A stretch of 64,000 nucleotides of DNA. Origin: Iodobacter ciconiae (GTDB lineage: Bacteria; Pseudomonadota; Gammaproteobacteria; Burkholderiales; Chitinibacteraceae). Below are positions 8,679 through 17,399 of this stretch, piece by piece; position 1 is the first letter of the stretch, and each line of letters begins with the position of its first letter. The stretch covers positions 2,232,001 through 2,296,000 of the forward strand of contig NZ_CP034433.1 in NCBI RefSeq assembly GCF_003952345.1, given 5' to 3'. Made by a program: the position numbers and the translations under genes. The notes under the pieces were generated by a model. The model saw nothing but the letters and a program-made list of their open reading frames with translations, was not told the origin of the DNA and did not search any database.

Positions 8679-10361
8679 ATGCCAGACTTTGCCTTTGAAT
8701 TAAGCCGTAGTTTTGAACGCCTTTGCGGGCCGCAATCGGATGAGCTACGCGCCACGCTCGCCAAGCTGTGTGCAGCACTGGCGGCTGGGCATAGTTGTAT
8801 TAAAACTGCGCCGCAGAACAGCCCCTTAATCGGCAGGCCGGGCGAATTTAAGCCGCTTACACAGGATAAAGACCGGCTCTATCTCACCCGCTATTGGTGG
8901 TATGAATCGCAGCTGGCGAAACGCCTGCGACAATTGGCAGGGGAAAAATGCGATGTGGATCTGGCTAGGCTTGCCAGGCTGCTGGACGAGCTTTTCCCTG
9001 CATCAAGCATTCAGCCCGATTTGCAAAAAGTAGCTGCCGCAGCAGCGGTAATGCAAAAGCTGACGGTAATTTCCGGCGGGCCGGGCACGGGTAAAACCAC
9101 CACCGTGCTGCGCATTCTGGCTGCTTTGCAAATCATGGGAGACAACACGCTGAGCATTAAAATGGCCGCGCCCACTGGTAAGGCGGCAGCCAGAATGAGT
9201 GAATCCGTGCGGGAGAGAAAAGCGAGCCTTGCTGTCACGCCCGAAACGCTGGCCGTCATCCCAGAAACCGCATCCACCCTGCACCGCTTACTGGGGCCAC
9301 GCCCTGATGGCAGCTTCAAGCATCATGCCGCTAATCCGCTGGCGCTGGATGTGCTGGTGGTGGATGAAGCATCGATGATCGATCTGGCCTTAATGGCGCA
9401 GCTGGTGGAAGCCCTACCCGCGCACGCCCGGCTGATTTTGCTGGGGGACAAAGATCAGCTGGATGCAGTAGATGCCGGTGCAGTATTTGCCGAGCTGTGC
9501 AGTTTAAAATCGCCCGATGCTGATTTTATTCAGGCACTTAAAAGTGCTACGGGAGTTGAAATCAGCAGCAGCAAAGCGCCAGCCAGCTGTGTGGGCAATG
9601 CAGTGATGACGCTAGAGCACAGCCACCGCTTTGCAGCAGGCGGCGGCATTGGCAAGCTGGCAAGCTTGGTGAATTCGGGCGACGCCAAGGGCGCATTGGC
9701 GCTATTGCAGCCGGATGATTTATTTGCCGAAGCGGAAACAGAACTCGGCTGGCAGCCCAGTAGCAAAACGCTGCTCAGCCGCTGTGATCAAGGCTACGCG
9801 GCTTACTGGCAAGCCGTGCAGGCAGGCGATGTGGATGCGGCTTTTGCCGCCTTCGATACCTTCCGCGTGCTGACGGCCCTGCGCGAAGGCCATACCGGGG
9901 TAATGGGGGTGAATCAGCAGCTGGAAGCGCACTGGCAGGCTAAAAAATTCGTCCCCGAAAACAGCCTCTGGTACGCAGGCCGCCCGGTTTTAATCACCCA
10001 AAATGATTACGGCGTGCAGCTCTATAACGGCGATATCGGCCTCACCTTTATTGAAAACGGCGCGCCCCGCGTGGCTTTCAAAGGCGAAGGCAACACCCTG
10101 CGCTGGTTCAGCCCCGCCCGCCTGCCCGCCCATGAAACCGCACTGGCCCTCACGGTACACAAAAGCCAAGGCTCGGAATTTGACGAAGTGATCTTATTAC
10201 TGCCAGATCAGCCGCACGAACTACTCAGCCGCAGCCTGATCTACACCGGCCTTACCCGCGCCAAGAAAAAAGTCGAGATTTGGGGAAGTAATGACGTGCT
10301 AAGCAAAGCCATTGCCAGGCAATCGATCCGGCAAAGCGGGCTGGCGGCGGCGTTGAGGTAG
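8679..10361 (+). CDS. recD: Exodeoxyribonuclease V subunit alpha, RecD
   Basis: RecD is the 5'-3' helicase motor of RecBCD. The 560-residue protein has Walker A SGGPGTGKTTT (about residue 130), motif II VVDEASMIDLALM, LLGDKDQLDAVDAGAVF, and the C-terminal superfamily 1B end ALTVHKSQGSEFDEV followed by LIYTGLTRAKK. The frame is open from 8601, but the extra 26 residues come from the family A repeat; ATG 8679 gives the N-terminus MPDFAFELSRSFERL expected of the family. The spacer before it has no clear strong ribosome site. With recB upstream it implies a RecBCD rather than AddAB pathway, provided recC exists elsewhere. Confidence 0.93.
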   Translation: MPDFAFELSRSFERLCGPQSDELRATLAKLCAALAAGHSCIKTAPQNSPLIGRPGEFKPLTQDKDRLYLTRYWWYESQLAKRLRQLAGEKCDVDLARLARLLDELFPASSIQPDLQKVAAAAAVMQKLTVISGGPGTGKTTTVLRILAALQIMGDNTLSIKMAAPTGKAAARMSESVRERKASLAVTPETLAVIPETASTLHRLLGPRPDGSFKHHAANPLALDVLVVDEASMIDLALMAQLVEALPAHARLILLGDKDQLDAVDAGAVFAELCSLKSPDADFIQALKSATGVEISSSKAPASCVGNAVMTLEHSHRFAAGGGIGKLASLVNSGDAKGALALLQPDDLFAEAETELGWQPSSKTLLSRCDQGYAAYWQAVQAGDVDAAFAAFDTFRVLTALREGHTGVMGVNQQLEAHWQAKKFVPENSLWYAGRPVLITQNDYGVQLYNGDIGLTFIENGAPRVAFKGEGNTLRWFSPARLPAHETALALTVHKSQGSEFDEVILLLPDQPHELLSRSLIYTGLTRAKKKVEIWGSNDVLSKAIARQSIRQSGLAAALR

Positions 10362-10384
10362 AGGGTACTAGTGGCGTGGTGAAG

Positions 10385-10432
10385 CAAACCCAAATCTTGA
10401 ACCACGGAGGGCACTGAGAACACAGAGAAAAC
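10385..10432. repeat. Family A interspersed repeat, copy 3
   Basis: Contains aaacccaaatcttgaacc and acggagggcactgagaacac; a short form without a clear inverted arm, directly after recD. Confidence 0.65.
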
Positions 10433-10507
10433 CAAATGATCTCAAGCCGTTGCTTTGCTTTTACATCAGTAAACAAATAACAAAAATAATGACTGTGCTC
10501 TCGGCAT

Positions 10508-10738
10508 AGGGCTGAAAATCCCCTTGAAACACGCCGGAGTGAGGAACAAGCGGGGAGGGGTTTCGGCCAGGGAGCGAGGCAGCGAACCAATCCCGCCTGC
10601 CGCCGACTCGATTGTCCGCAGCGAAGGGGCCTTCGTGTTTCGTGGGGTGGCCTTCTTTCGCTTCCTTTCTTGTCCACATAAGAAAGGAAGGTCCCGCGGG
10701 ACGCCCGCACCTAAATCAACGTGCCAAAGGCACTAAAA
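10508..10738. repeat. Family B long repeat, copy 2
   Basis: The same layout as 7591-7826: gctgaaaatccccttgaa at the left, gagcgaggcagcgaa, ttgtccgcagcg, aaggggccttcgtg, ggccttctttcg, and cgtgccaaaggcacta at the right. Together with the family A copy it fills the 10362-10771 gap; no gene is seen there. Confidence 0.7.
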
Positions 10739-10771
10739 AAGTCTTTTTGACTTTGCCTTCCTTACAATACC

Positions 10772-11533
10772 TTACCCCGGTATCCCATCCACAAAGCACA
10801 GCAACTCACCCGGCTGCATTTTGATCCAGGTTTCATTGTCGGTCAGCGGCTGGGTGGCGATGACGGCGACCCTGTCGTTTTGCGTGGTGACTTCGGAAAA
10901 ATCGATACTGATATCCGTATCATTCAGATGCGCCAGCGTAAATGGTGCTTTGCGTACGATGTAATGCAACTCGGTACTGCAATGGGCAAATAAGGCGCTG
11001 CCATCTGAGAGCAAAAAATTGAATGTACCGACAGCCATCAGGGTGCTGGCCAGCTCGGCCAGCGCTTGCTTCAAAACCGGCAAGGGCGGGCAGCTTGCAA
11101 AGCGCCGGGCAAGCTCGGATAAAATCCAGCAAAAAGCGTGTTCGCTATCGGTATGACCCACCGGCATAAAACGGCTGTTGCTTAGATCCGGCCACTCCGG
11201 CAAATTGCCATTATGTGCAAAAATCCAGTAACGCCCCCAGAGCTCACGGCGAAAAGGGTGAGTATTAACCAAGCTGATCTGCCCCTGTGTGGCCTTACGA
11301 ATATGGGCAATCACATTGCTTGATTTAATCGGGTAGGCCCGTACCAGATCGGCAATAGGCGAGCTGGCCGATGGCAGATAATCCAGAAACATCCGGCAGC
11401 CATCACCTTCAAAAAAAGCGATTCCCCAGCCATCAGAGTGATGATCTGTCAGCCCGCCGCGACGCCGGAACCCTTCAAAAGAGAACACAATATCAGTAGG
11501 CACATTGCAATTCATACCGAGCAGCTGGCACAT
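10772..11533 (-). CDS. Class II glutamine amidotransferase, YafJ-like
   Basis: A 253-residue N-terminal-nucleophile amidotransferase. The mature N-terminus after Met removal is Cys2 (MCQLLGMNC), the catalytic nucleophile. Further family marks are DHHSDGWGIAFF, VIAHIRKAT and THPFRRELWGRYWIFAHNG, which form the glutamine-binding pocket. Domain organisation matches the stand-alone YafJ group, in which no synthetase domain is attached; the amide acceptor is unknown. It lies downstream of fabI on the same strand, but a terminator separates them. Confidence 0.88.
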   Translation of the reverse strand: MCQLLGMNCNVPTDIVFSFEGFRRRGGLTDHHSDGWGIAFFEGDGCRMFLDYLPSASSPIADLVRAYPIKSSNVIAHIRKATQGQISLVNTHPFRRELWGRYWIFAHNGNLPEWPDLSNSRFMPVGHTDSEHAFCWILSELARRFASCPPLPVLKQALAELASTLMAVGTFNFLLSDGSALFAHCSTELHYIVRKAPFTLAHLNDTDISIDFSEVTTQNDRVAVIATQPLTDNETWIKMQPGELLCFVDGIPG

Positions 11534-11560
11534 GGCCTTATTCCTTATACATATAAATGC

Positions 11561-11586
11561 AAAAAACGCCCGGTAGCGGGCGTTTT
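11561..11586 (-). terminator. Rho-independent terminator of fabI
   Basis: Stem aacgcccg / cgggcgtt with a four-base loop, followed on the minus strand by a T run (complement of aaaaaa at 11561). It lies 19 bp after the fabI stop codon. Confidence 0.85.
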
Positions 11587-11604
11587 CAATGGAGTAAAAC
11601 CTGA

Positions 11605-12390
11605 TCAGCTTTCCATCGCGCCCGCACCGTGGCTAAAGCCACAATCCACCATGACCACTTCGCCGGTCATACCTGATGACAGGGATGACAAGAGAAAAGC
11701 GGTGACATTGCCTACTTCTTCCTGTGTCACATTGCGTTTTAGCGGGGTGCCGTCCGCAGCGCGTTTTAACAGCGTGCTAAAGTTAGCAATACCGGCTGCA
11801 GCCAGTGTTTTGATCGGGCCGGCAGAAACGGCATTCACACGGATAGCACGATCGCCACCCAAAGCAGCAGCCATATAACGTACATTGGCTTCTAATGAAG
11901 CTTTAGCCAAGCCCATTACGTTGTAATTAGGGATAGCACGCTCTGCCCCCAGATAAGTCATGGTCACTAAAGAAGCGCCTTCGCTTAACATAGGACGGGC
12001 AGCCTTGGCTAAAGCGGCAAAACTATAAGAGCTGATATCGTGCGCAACATGGAAAGCTTCACGGCTAAGGGCATCAAGGTAGTCGCCCTTCAGTGCTTCA
12101 CGCGGAGCAAAACCAATCGAGTGAACCAAGCCATCCAGCTTGTCCCAATGCTTGGCAAGCTCGACAAATACTTCGGCAATCTGCTCGTCACTGGCTACAT
12201 CACAGGGCAGAACCAAATCAGTATCGAAGTCTTTTGCCAGATCAACCACACGCTGACGCAAGTTTTCGCTTACATAAGTGAAAGCCAGTGTTGCACCTTC
12301 ACGTTTAGCTGCCTGAGCAATGCCGTAGGCAATAGAGCGGTCTGATAACAAACCGGTAATCAGGATTTTTTTGCCGGCGAGAAAGCCCAT
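11605..12390 (-). CDS. fabI: Enoyl-[acyl-carrier-protein] reductase (NADH), FabI
   Basis: Catalyses the last reduction of fatty-acid elongation, trans-2-enoyl-ACP to acyl-ACP, with NADH. The 261-residue short-chain dehydrogenase-like protein has the FabI type of cofactor loop ([15 protein letters not shown], residues 11-25), the active-site Tyr pair in [20 protein letters not shown] with the Tyr-x6-Lys arrangement, and the substrate loop [14 protein letters not shown]. The C-terminus [12 protein letters not shown] is typical. It has its own terminator and a -10 box at 12432-12437. This is the triclosan-type target; no unusual residues stand out. Confidence 0.96.
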   Translation of the reverse strand: MGFLAGKKILITGLLSDRSIAYGIAQAAKREGATLAFTYVSENLRQRVVDLAKDFDTDLVLPCDVASDEQIAEVFVELAKHWDKLDGLVHSIGFAPREALKGDYLDALSREAFHVAHDISSYSFAALAKAARPMLSEGASLVTMTYLGAERAIPNYNVMGLAKASLEANVRYMAAALGGDRAIRVNAVSAGPIKTLAAAGIANFSTLLKRAADGTPLKRNVTQEEVGNVTAFLLSSLSSGMTGEVVMVDCGFSHGAGAMES

Positions 12391-12431
12391 ACAAACACCT
12401 TTAATATATGTAATTAAGATACAGAGGGCGG

Positions 12432-12437
12432 ATTATA
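12432..12437 (-). promoter_or_regulatory. Putative fabI promoter -10 box
   Basis: A perfect TATAAT on the minus strand about 42 bp before the fabI start. A gcgtca word 17 bp further upstream could be a weak -35. Confidence 0.5.
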
Positions 12438-12531
12438 GACGAAACCACGTCCATTGACGCCAACCATCACCGTTAACGCTCTTTTCGCCATCATTGCACT
12501 TTGCAAATCAGCCCCAAAAGCATCGTACTTT

Positions 12532-13515
12532 TTATAATGAATAAGGTAAATCAAGCATTTCAAGCAAAGGGCCATCTATAGAGCCCAAATGTAAACCATG
12601 CTCCAGGCTGGCAATCTGGGCTACCAGCAAAACTTCCCAGCGCCCCTGCCCTGCCTGTGCAGCCAACATCACCTTACCACTGGCTTGGCCATTCATTTCA
12701 CTACTAAACACATCTTGCCCGGCCCCGGCAAGCTCCGTTGCAATACGGGCACGATACATACGGCGCTTTAGCTTACCCAAATATTGGGTTCGGGCTACAA
12801 TTTCCTGCCCCGGATAACAACCCTTGGTAAAACTCACGCCGCCAATCAGCTCTAAATTAGCCATTTGAGCAACAAAAGCCTCTTGTGTGGCGGCGCTAAC
12901 CCAGGGCACACCCGCACGAATATCACTTAAACGCCAAAGCGATTCTTCTGCAGCGACAATGCCTGCCGCTGCCAATTTCTGCCAAAGCGCCAAAGCCGCG
13001 TCTGCAGTAATCACCAGCTGGTAACGCTGGCCCGGCAAAGCAATCACTGTGCAGTTTTCTTTATGCATGCTGACAAAGCTGACATCAGGCAGAGCGCCTA
13101 ATACCGACGACAATTTTTCAGTAGCCAAGGGACCAGCCACGCCCAATAAACAAAGCTCGCTGCTTGCATCTCTGGCCTTGGTTTTTGAGCGCATCACAAA
13201 CATGGATAAACGCTTTTGAATGGCCTCCTGCAACTCAGCCGCAATCTGCAGGCAGTAATCATTCCCACGGCGAAAAACCAGAAAACTAGCCAGCATACGG
13301 CCCTTGGCCGTGGAGTAGCTGGAATACTGAGCCGCATTTTCACCCAGAGCCCGCACATCACTGGAAAGCTGGCCTTGCAAAAAAGCCTCTGTTTCATCAC
13401 CGCTAAATGCGATCACAGCAAAATTTGTCAGCGGGCTCATCACTGCATTTTCTGCTAGGGCCTGCAGCTCATCTGCGCCAGATTGCAATTTGCCCTGTAG
13501 ATCTGTCCAAGCCAT
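12532..13515 (-). CDS. ygfZ: tRNA-modifying protein YgfZ (folate-binding, GcvT-like)
   Basis: YgfZ is a folate-dependent protein that helps maintain certain iron-sulfur enzymes such as MiaB. The 327-residue protein has the GcvT-type N-terminal half (FLQGQLSSDVRAL, residues 45-57) and the family signature KGCYPGQEIVART at about residues 229-241, with the conserved Cys. The typical start (Met then an aromatic/acidic segment) fits ATG 13515. It stands alone; 142 bp separates it from fabI, and no common promoter is evident. Confidence 0.92.
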   Translation of the reverse strand: MAWTDLQGKLQSGADELQALAENAVMSPLTNFAVIAFSGDETEAFLQGQLSSDVRALGENAAQYSSYSTAKGRMLASFLVFRRGNDYCLQIAAELQEAIQKRLSMFVMRSKTKARDASSELCLLGVAGPLATEKLSSVLGALPDVSFVSMHKENCTVIALPGQRYQLVITADAALALWQKLAAAGIVAAEESLWRLSDIRAGVPWVSAATQEAFVAQMANLELIGGVSFTKGCYPGQEIVARTQYLGKLKRRMYRARIATELAGAGQDVFSSEMNGQASGKVMLAAQAGQGRWEVLLVAQIASLEHGLHLGSIDGPLLEMLDLPYSL

Positions 13516-13775
13516 GGAGTGCCCTGCTGTTTGCTAGAAAAGCGTCATTATAAAGAGATTAACGCCAAGCACGCGAATCAGCTTAGCAATGTAAATTGAA
13601 TACGGAATATTAAACAGCCGCCAGCTTGCTCGTGCAATAAAGAGCGCTACTAACCAGGGGCATGGGTAAGGATGCCACACATATTACGCAGGCTTCCCCC
13701 AGAAAAAGCTCATGGCAAAACATAAGGTATAAGCATTTTTCCGTGAGGCCTGCCGCTATTTAAACTTATCCCGGT

Positions 13776-15035
13776 TTACTGAATCGGCTCAATATCTACG
13801 GGAGCCGGGGGCTGCACACCTGTTCTTGCCACACTTCCGGAGTTTAAAGCCGGCTTGCTCAGCTCACCAGAGAGGCGAATCTGATTGGCAATCAACAATA
13901 CTCCCGCCTGCAAACGCCCCGAGACCGAACCATTTAACCGCCCGCCAGCAATTTGCACAGCACCCTGGGCATTAAACTTACCGGCCCCTAATGCCATGCT
14001 TTGCAGCTGCACAGCATGATCACGGATCCGCATTTTTCCTTTTAAAGTATCAAAACGTGTTTGCCCTCCGCGACCTGCAGGCGTTTCACCAGCACGTAGC
14101 TGCGCCACCAGATCCATATTATGAATTGAACCATCACGAACCAGGAAATTGGCATCTATCTGGGGCTGAGCAAAGAGTTTCAAATAGTCCGCAGCACGGA
14201 ATATAAATTGTGCCTCTGCATCCATACGGCCAGAAACAAAAGTGGCTGGGCTAAATATTTTGCTTAATGGCTCGGAATGAACGCCCTTTGCCACCAGCTG
14301 GCCCTGTAAATCCCAGTTGGTTTGCCGGGTCAGCTGTGCTTTACCACTTAAAACACCACCATAAGCTTCACCACGGATATCGTCGATAAGCAAGCCTTCC
14401 GGCGAGCCCTCGCCACTCATATAAAGCTTTTCAAAAACAACAGGGTAACCCAGCGGTAACTCCCAGCTGCTCGCCTGCACAATCACTCCAATATTGTCGC
14501 CTTTAGGCTTGATATGAACATCAAGACGCCCCTGTTCATCAGCCAGCTGCAAGTCATCCATCGTGCCATTTTTAGTAAACCGGATCACACCATCAATCGG
14601 GCCCAGCTCTCCCTGCTCCAGCAGCACGCTCGCCTTACTCAGCGCCACATCGCCCAGAGTAATCCGGTCTTGCTCAAGTGCAGCAAAGCGTTTTGGTAAA
14701 GTAAACGCTAAAGCAGGGCGTAATTTCACCCCTGCTACCGTTACATTTTTTAAACTATTACCGCGCTGAAACACATTAAATAAGTTAACAGGCACACTAA
14801 TTTGTTCAATTTTTCCGGCATCACCATCAATTTTTACGTTATTTAACGTAAAAACAGGCCATGGCTGATAGGAAAAAGCGACCGTTTCAAGCTGAACTTG
14901 CGCCTGCAGCAAGCTGGAAAGACGTTTTTCCAGCTGCGGTTTGTAGCTATTTAGTGGCAAGATCAACGGTAAAGATGCAATTAATACAAAGAATAAAAGT
15001 AAACAAAACAACAGTGTTCTTATTTTTTTCATCAT
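13776..15035 (-). CDS. AsmA-family inner-membrane-anchored protein
   Basis: AsmA-like proteins have one N-terminal membrane helix and a long periplasmic beta-rich domain and are thought to take part in lipid transport or outer membrane assembly. Here a hydrophobic segment (residues 6-27, LLFCLLLFFVLIASLPLIL) is followed by NSYKPQLEKRLSSLLQAQV, a usual AsmA start. The conserved C-terminal AsmA_2-like region is seen at FDTLKGKMRIRDHAVQLQSM. At 419 residues it is a short member. It ends in a Pro/Val-rich tail (VQPPAPVDIEPIQ). About 260 bp between it and ygfZ holds no gene I can see. Confidence 0.8.
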   Translation of the reverse strand: MMKKIRTLLFCLLLFFVLIASLPLILPLNSYKPQLEKRLSSLLQAQVQLETVAFSYQPWPVFTLNNVKIDGDAGKIEQISVPVNLFNVFQRGNSLKNVTVAGVKLRPALAFTLPKRFAALEQDRITLGDVALSKASVLLEQGELGPIDGVIRFTKNGTMDDLQLADEQGRLDVHIKPKGDNIGVIVQASSWELPLGYPVVFEKLYMSGEGSPEGLLIDDIRGEAYGGVLSGKAQLTRQTNWDLQGQLVAKGVHSEPLSKIFSPATFVSGRMDAEAQFIFRAADYLKLFAQPQIDANFLVRDGSIHNMDLVAQLRAGETPAGRGGQTRFDTLKGKMRIRDHAVQLQSMALGAGKFNAQGAVQIAGGRLNGSVSGRLQAGVLLIANQIRLSGELSKPALNSGSVARTGVQPPAPVDIEPIQ

Positions 15036-15062
15036 GACATCTCGAATAATTCATACTTTGTG

Positions 15063-15091
15063 TTGACAGAAAGGAGTTCGGATTCTACCAT
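15063..15091 (+). promoter_or_regulatory. Sigma70-type promoter of the tRNA-Asn cluster
   Basis: -35 TTGACA (15063-15068), 17-bp spacer, -10 TACCAT (15086-15091), followed by a GC-rich discriminator (acgggcc) as common for stable RNA promoters. The first tRNA begins 17 bp later. Confidence 0.7.
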
Positions 15092-15107
15092 ACGGGCCTT
15101 CATCGAT

Positions 15108-15183
15108 TCCCTGATAGCTCAGTTGGTAGAGCGACGGACTGTTAATCCGCAGGTCCCTGGTTCGAGTCCAGGTCGGGGAGCCA
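15108..15183 (+). tRNA. tRNA-Asn (GTT), copy 1
   Basis: A 76-base cloverleaf with CCA encoded. Acceptor arms tccctga / tcggggа-type pair with one G-U, D arm gctcagttggtagagc, anticodon loop ctgttaa with GTT, T arm ctggttcgagtccag, discriminator G. Confidence 0.97.
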
Positions 15184-15234
15184 GATCATCTTACGATACT
15201 CGGCTTCGATGAGAAAGTAGATCGTAATAGTTAT

Positions 15235-15310
15235 TCCCTGATAGCTCAGTTGGTAGAGCGACGGACTGTTAATCCGCAGGTCCCTGGTTCGAGTCCAGGT
15301 CGGGGAGCCA
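15235..15310 (+). tRNA. tRNA-Asn (GTT), copy 2
   Basis: Identical in all 76 bases to the first copy, 51 bp downstream; the spacer sequence is not repeated. Confidence 0.97.
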
Positions 15311-15392
15311 ATATTTAAAGGTGCTGCAGAAAAAGCAGCTTCTTTTTTCTGAGCTGAAACATTTAGTCATCAGAAATAAAAAACCGTTTTAT

Positions 15393-15468
15393 TCCCTGAT
15401 AGCTCAGTTGGTAGAGCGACGGACTGTTAATCCGCAGGTCCCTGGTTCGAGTCCAGGTCGGGGAGCCA
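15393..15468 (+). tRNA. tRNA-Asn (GTT), copy 3
   Basis: Identical to copies 1 and 2, 82 bp after copy 2. It is followed directly by a terminator, so the three form one transcription unit. Confidence 0.97.
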
Positions 15469-15471
15469 GTT

Positions 15472-15504
15472 AAAAAAACCGCAGTGAAAACTGTGGTTTT
15501 TTTT
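15472..15504 (+). terminator. Terminator of the tRNA-Asn operon
   Basis: Stem aaaaccgcag / ctgtggtttt with a tgaaaa loop and a run of T (15493-15504). Confidence 0.88.
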
Positions 15505-15594
15505 CGTCCGCCACTCGCTCACCATGCCTCGGTGAGTCAAAAGAACCAGTCAAATCAAGGTGAATACGCACCCCCATACTGTGTGAATTCGATA

Positions 15595-16395
15595 CTAATC
15601 AGTTGATCGGCCCAGTGGCAAATAGCCATCAAAACGTGTGCTTTCTCCGCCAAAAACAAAATCAGGCTTCACCCCGGCCATAAGCGGGGCAATACGCGGG
15701 CGTTTTACAATCACGCGTTTTTTGGCTGTATGCCTTGCGGGCTGCAGCAGCTCATTGGCGTCCGGATCATCACCAATCACGGTTTGAAACGCCGCCATTT
15801 CTTTTTTAGATTTGGCGCGTTTTGTCGGGTCTGGAAACATCGGGTCTAAAAACACCACATCAAACTCAGGAACCACAGCAGGTGGATTGAATAAATAGTT
15901 AAACGCCTGCCCTGCCAGTAATTTAGCCAGCTCCTGATGGCCATCGCCAAACACCAAACGCATCCGGCCTACGATCTTGCCAATAGCCGCATCGGCCTGT
16001 GCGCGGCGTAAGCCATCTAATAATAGGGCCACGGCTACGGGTGAGCGCTCAATCAGCGTCACTTCGCAACCTAAAGACGCCAACACAAAAGCATCTCGGC
16101 CAAGGCCGGCCGTGGCATCGAGAACTCTTGGCACATATTCGCCTTTAATCCCTACGGCTTTAGCTACCGGCTGACCACGCCCACCGCCAAATTGCCGGCG
16201 ATGCGCAGCGGCTCCGCCGACAAAATCAACCGCAACCGTGCCTTTTTCGCCAAGAGTTACCAGCTCCAGCCGCTCATTTTGCCAGCAAAGATAATGACCA
16301 GCCCCCTCTGGCAACACGCTCCAGAGCGGTAAACCTAAAGCGGTAATTTGCTCACAGATTTCAGGGCTAGCCCCTGCCTGTAGCAAGCCGATCAT
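15595..16395 (-). CDS. rsmJ: 16S rRNA (guanine1516-N2)-methyltransferase RsmJ
   Basis: RsmJ (YhiQ family) methylates G1516 near the 3' end of 16S rRNA using SAM. The 266-residue protein shows motif I DATAGLGRDAFVLASLG (about residues 92-108), the motif II acidic end TLIERSPVAVALLLDGL, and the family motif VVFLDPMFPDPTKRAKSKKEM that holds the catalytic-site Asp-Pro-Met-Phe. The C-terminal SRFDGYLPLG-like end also fits. It overlaps the stop of mtfA by ATGA (16392-16395), so the two are probably translated from one message. Confidence 0.93.
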   Translation of the reverse strand: MIGLLQAGASPEICEQITALGLPLWSVLPEGAGHYLCWQNERLELVTLGEKGTVAVDFVGGAAAHRRQFGGGRGQPVAKAVGIKGEYVPRVLDATAGLGRDAFVLASLGCEVTLIERSPVAVALLLDGLRRAQADAAIGKIVGRMRLVFGDGHQELAKLLAGQAFNYLFNPPAVVPEFDVVFLDPMFPDPTKRAKSKKEMAAFQTVIGDDPDANELLQPARHTAKKRVIVKRPRIAPLMAGVKPDFVFGGESTRFDGYLPLGRSTD

Positions 16396-17198
16396 ACCCA
16401 GCCCCCTTTCATAAACACGGGTCTGTATTGATACTGCGGCCTGCGCGCTGCAGGGTCCTGGCGAAAAAATAAGCTCAGTTGTTGATACACGTCGGGATAA
16501 CTCTCAAACAATAAATGGGGAGCCGCAAAAAACGTTTCGCTGCACACAGCCAGACATTCTGCCGGATTTTCTGCGGCATAGAGATCAATTGTGCCCGTTT
16601 CACCCATCAGAGCCTGCCGGCCTAAGGCCTGAAATGCCTTAGAAAACACCTTTTTCCAGCGTGCATAGCTCATGCCCTGATGCAGCGGCGGGCAGCCATT
16701 TGCGCTACCGGAGCGCATATCCAGCTTATGCGCCATCTCGTGTATCACCACATTGCTGCCGGGATGATATGGCGCCTCAATCACATCCATCATCGACAGC
16801 AAAACGGCGCCCTGATGCCGCGCCTGCCCGGATAAAACACGTATTTCCTGATGCACAAGACCAATTGAATCGGTGTAAAGATCACGGCTGATAAAGCGCC
16901 CCGGATACAGTACCACCTCCTGCCAGTCGTCATACGCATCAAAGCCCAGATTAAGAATGGGCAATGTGGCCTGCACCGCAATCAGTAAACGTAATTCGTC
17001 GTCAATCTCTAAGCCATGTACTGGCGTGATTGTCTTGGTATGCAAAAACCATGCGGCGTGATCCTTAAGCTGATTAAGCTCTGCCTCATTCAAACCTTGC
17101 AACAGAGGCAAAAGCAGCATTTTTTGCCACAAAACACCCTGTACAGGCTGGCTGGCCAGATAACGCCGCCGGGTATGCTGGCGCAAAAAATTAAACAT
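16392..17198 (-). CDS. mtfA: Zinc metallopeptidase MtfA (M90 family)
   Basis: In enterics MtfA binds the repressor Mlc and has aminopeptidase activity. The 268-residue protein has the gluzincin HExxH motif as HEMAHKLD (about residues 152-159) and the downstream Glu/Asp region DLYAAENPAECLAVCSETFF that contributes the third ligand. The 5' part (LPLLQGLNEAELNQLKDHAAWFL) is also conserved in the family. No Mlc homologue is in the window. First gene of a two-gene unit with rsmJ. Confidence 0.92.
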   Translation of the reverse strand: MFNFLRQHTRRRYLASQPVQGVLWQKMLLLPLLQGLNEAELNQLKDHAAWFLHTKTITPVHGLEIDDELRLLIAVQATLPILNLGFDAYDDWQEVVLYPGRFISRDLYTDSIGLVHQEIRVLSGQARHQGAVLLSMMDVIEAPYHPGSNVVIHEMAHKLDMRSGSANGCPPLHQGMSYARWKKVFSKAFQALGRQALMGETGTIDLYAAENPAECLAVCSETFFAAPHLLFESYPDVYQQLSLFFRQDPAARRPQYQYRPVFMKGGWV

Positions 17199-17399
17199 AG
17201 GGCAAATCCAGCAAAGGGCATATCAGAAGAGATGGGCATGGTTTTACGCAAATCAAGTCATCAGCCCTTTTGAAAGATCTTCAATCTTCAGAGTGGCATG
17301 CCTGCAAGTTTTTCTGATTTTACCCGGCACAAACTTCATCGGATATTTCCTATTTAGCAATGGTAAACTCGCAGCCCCGACCGGATTAATCAAATCATA

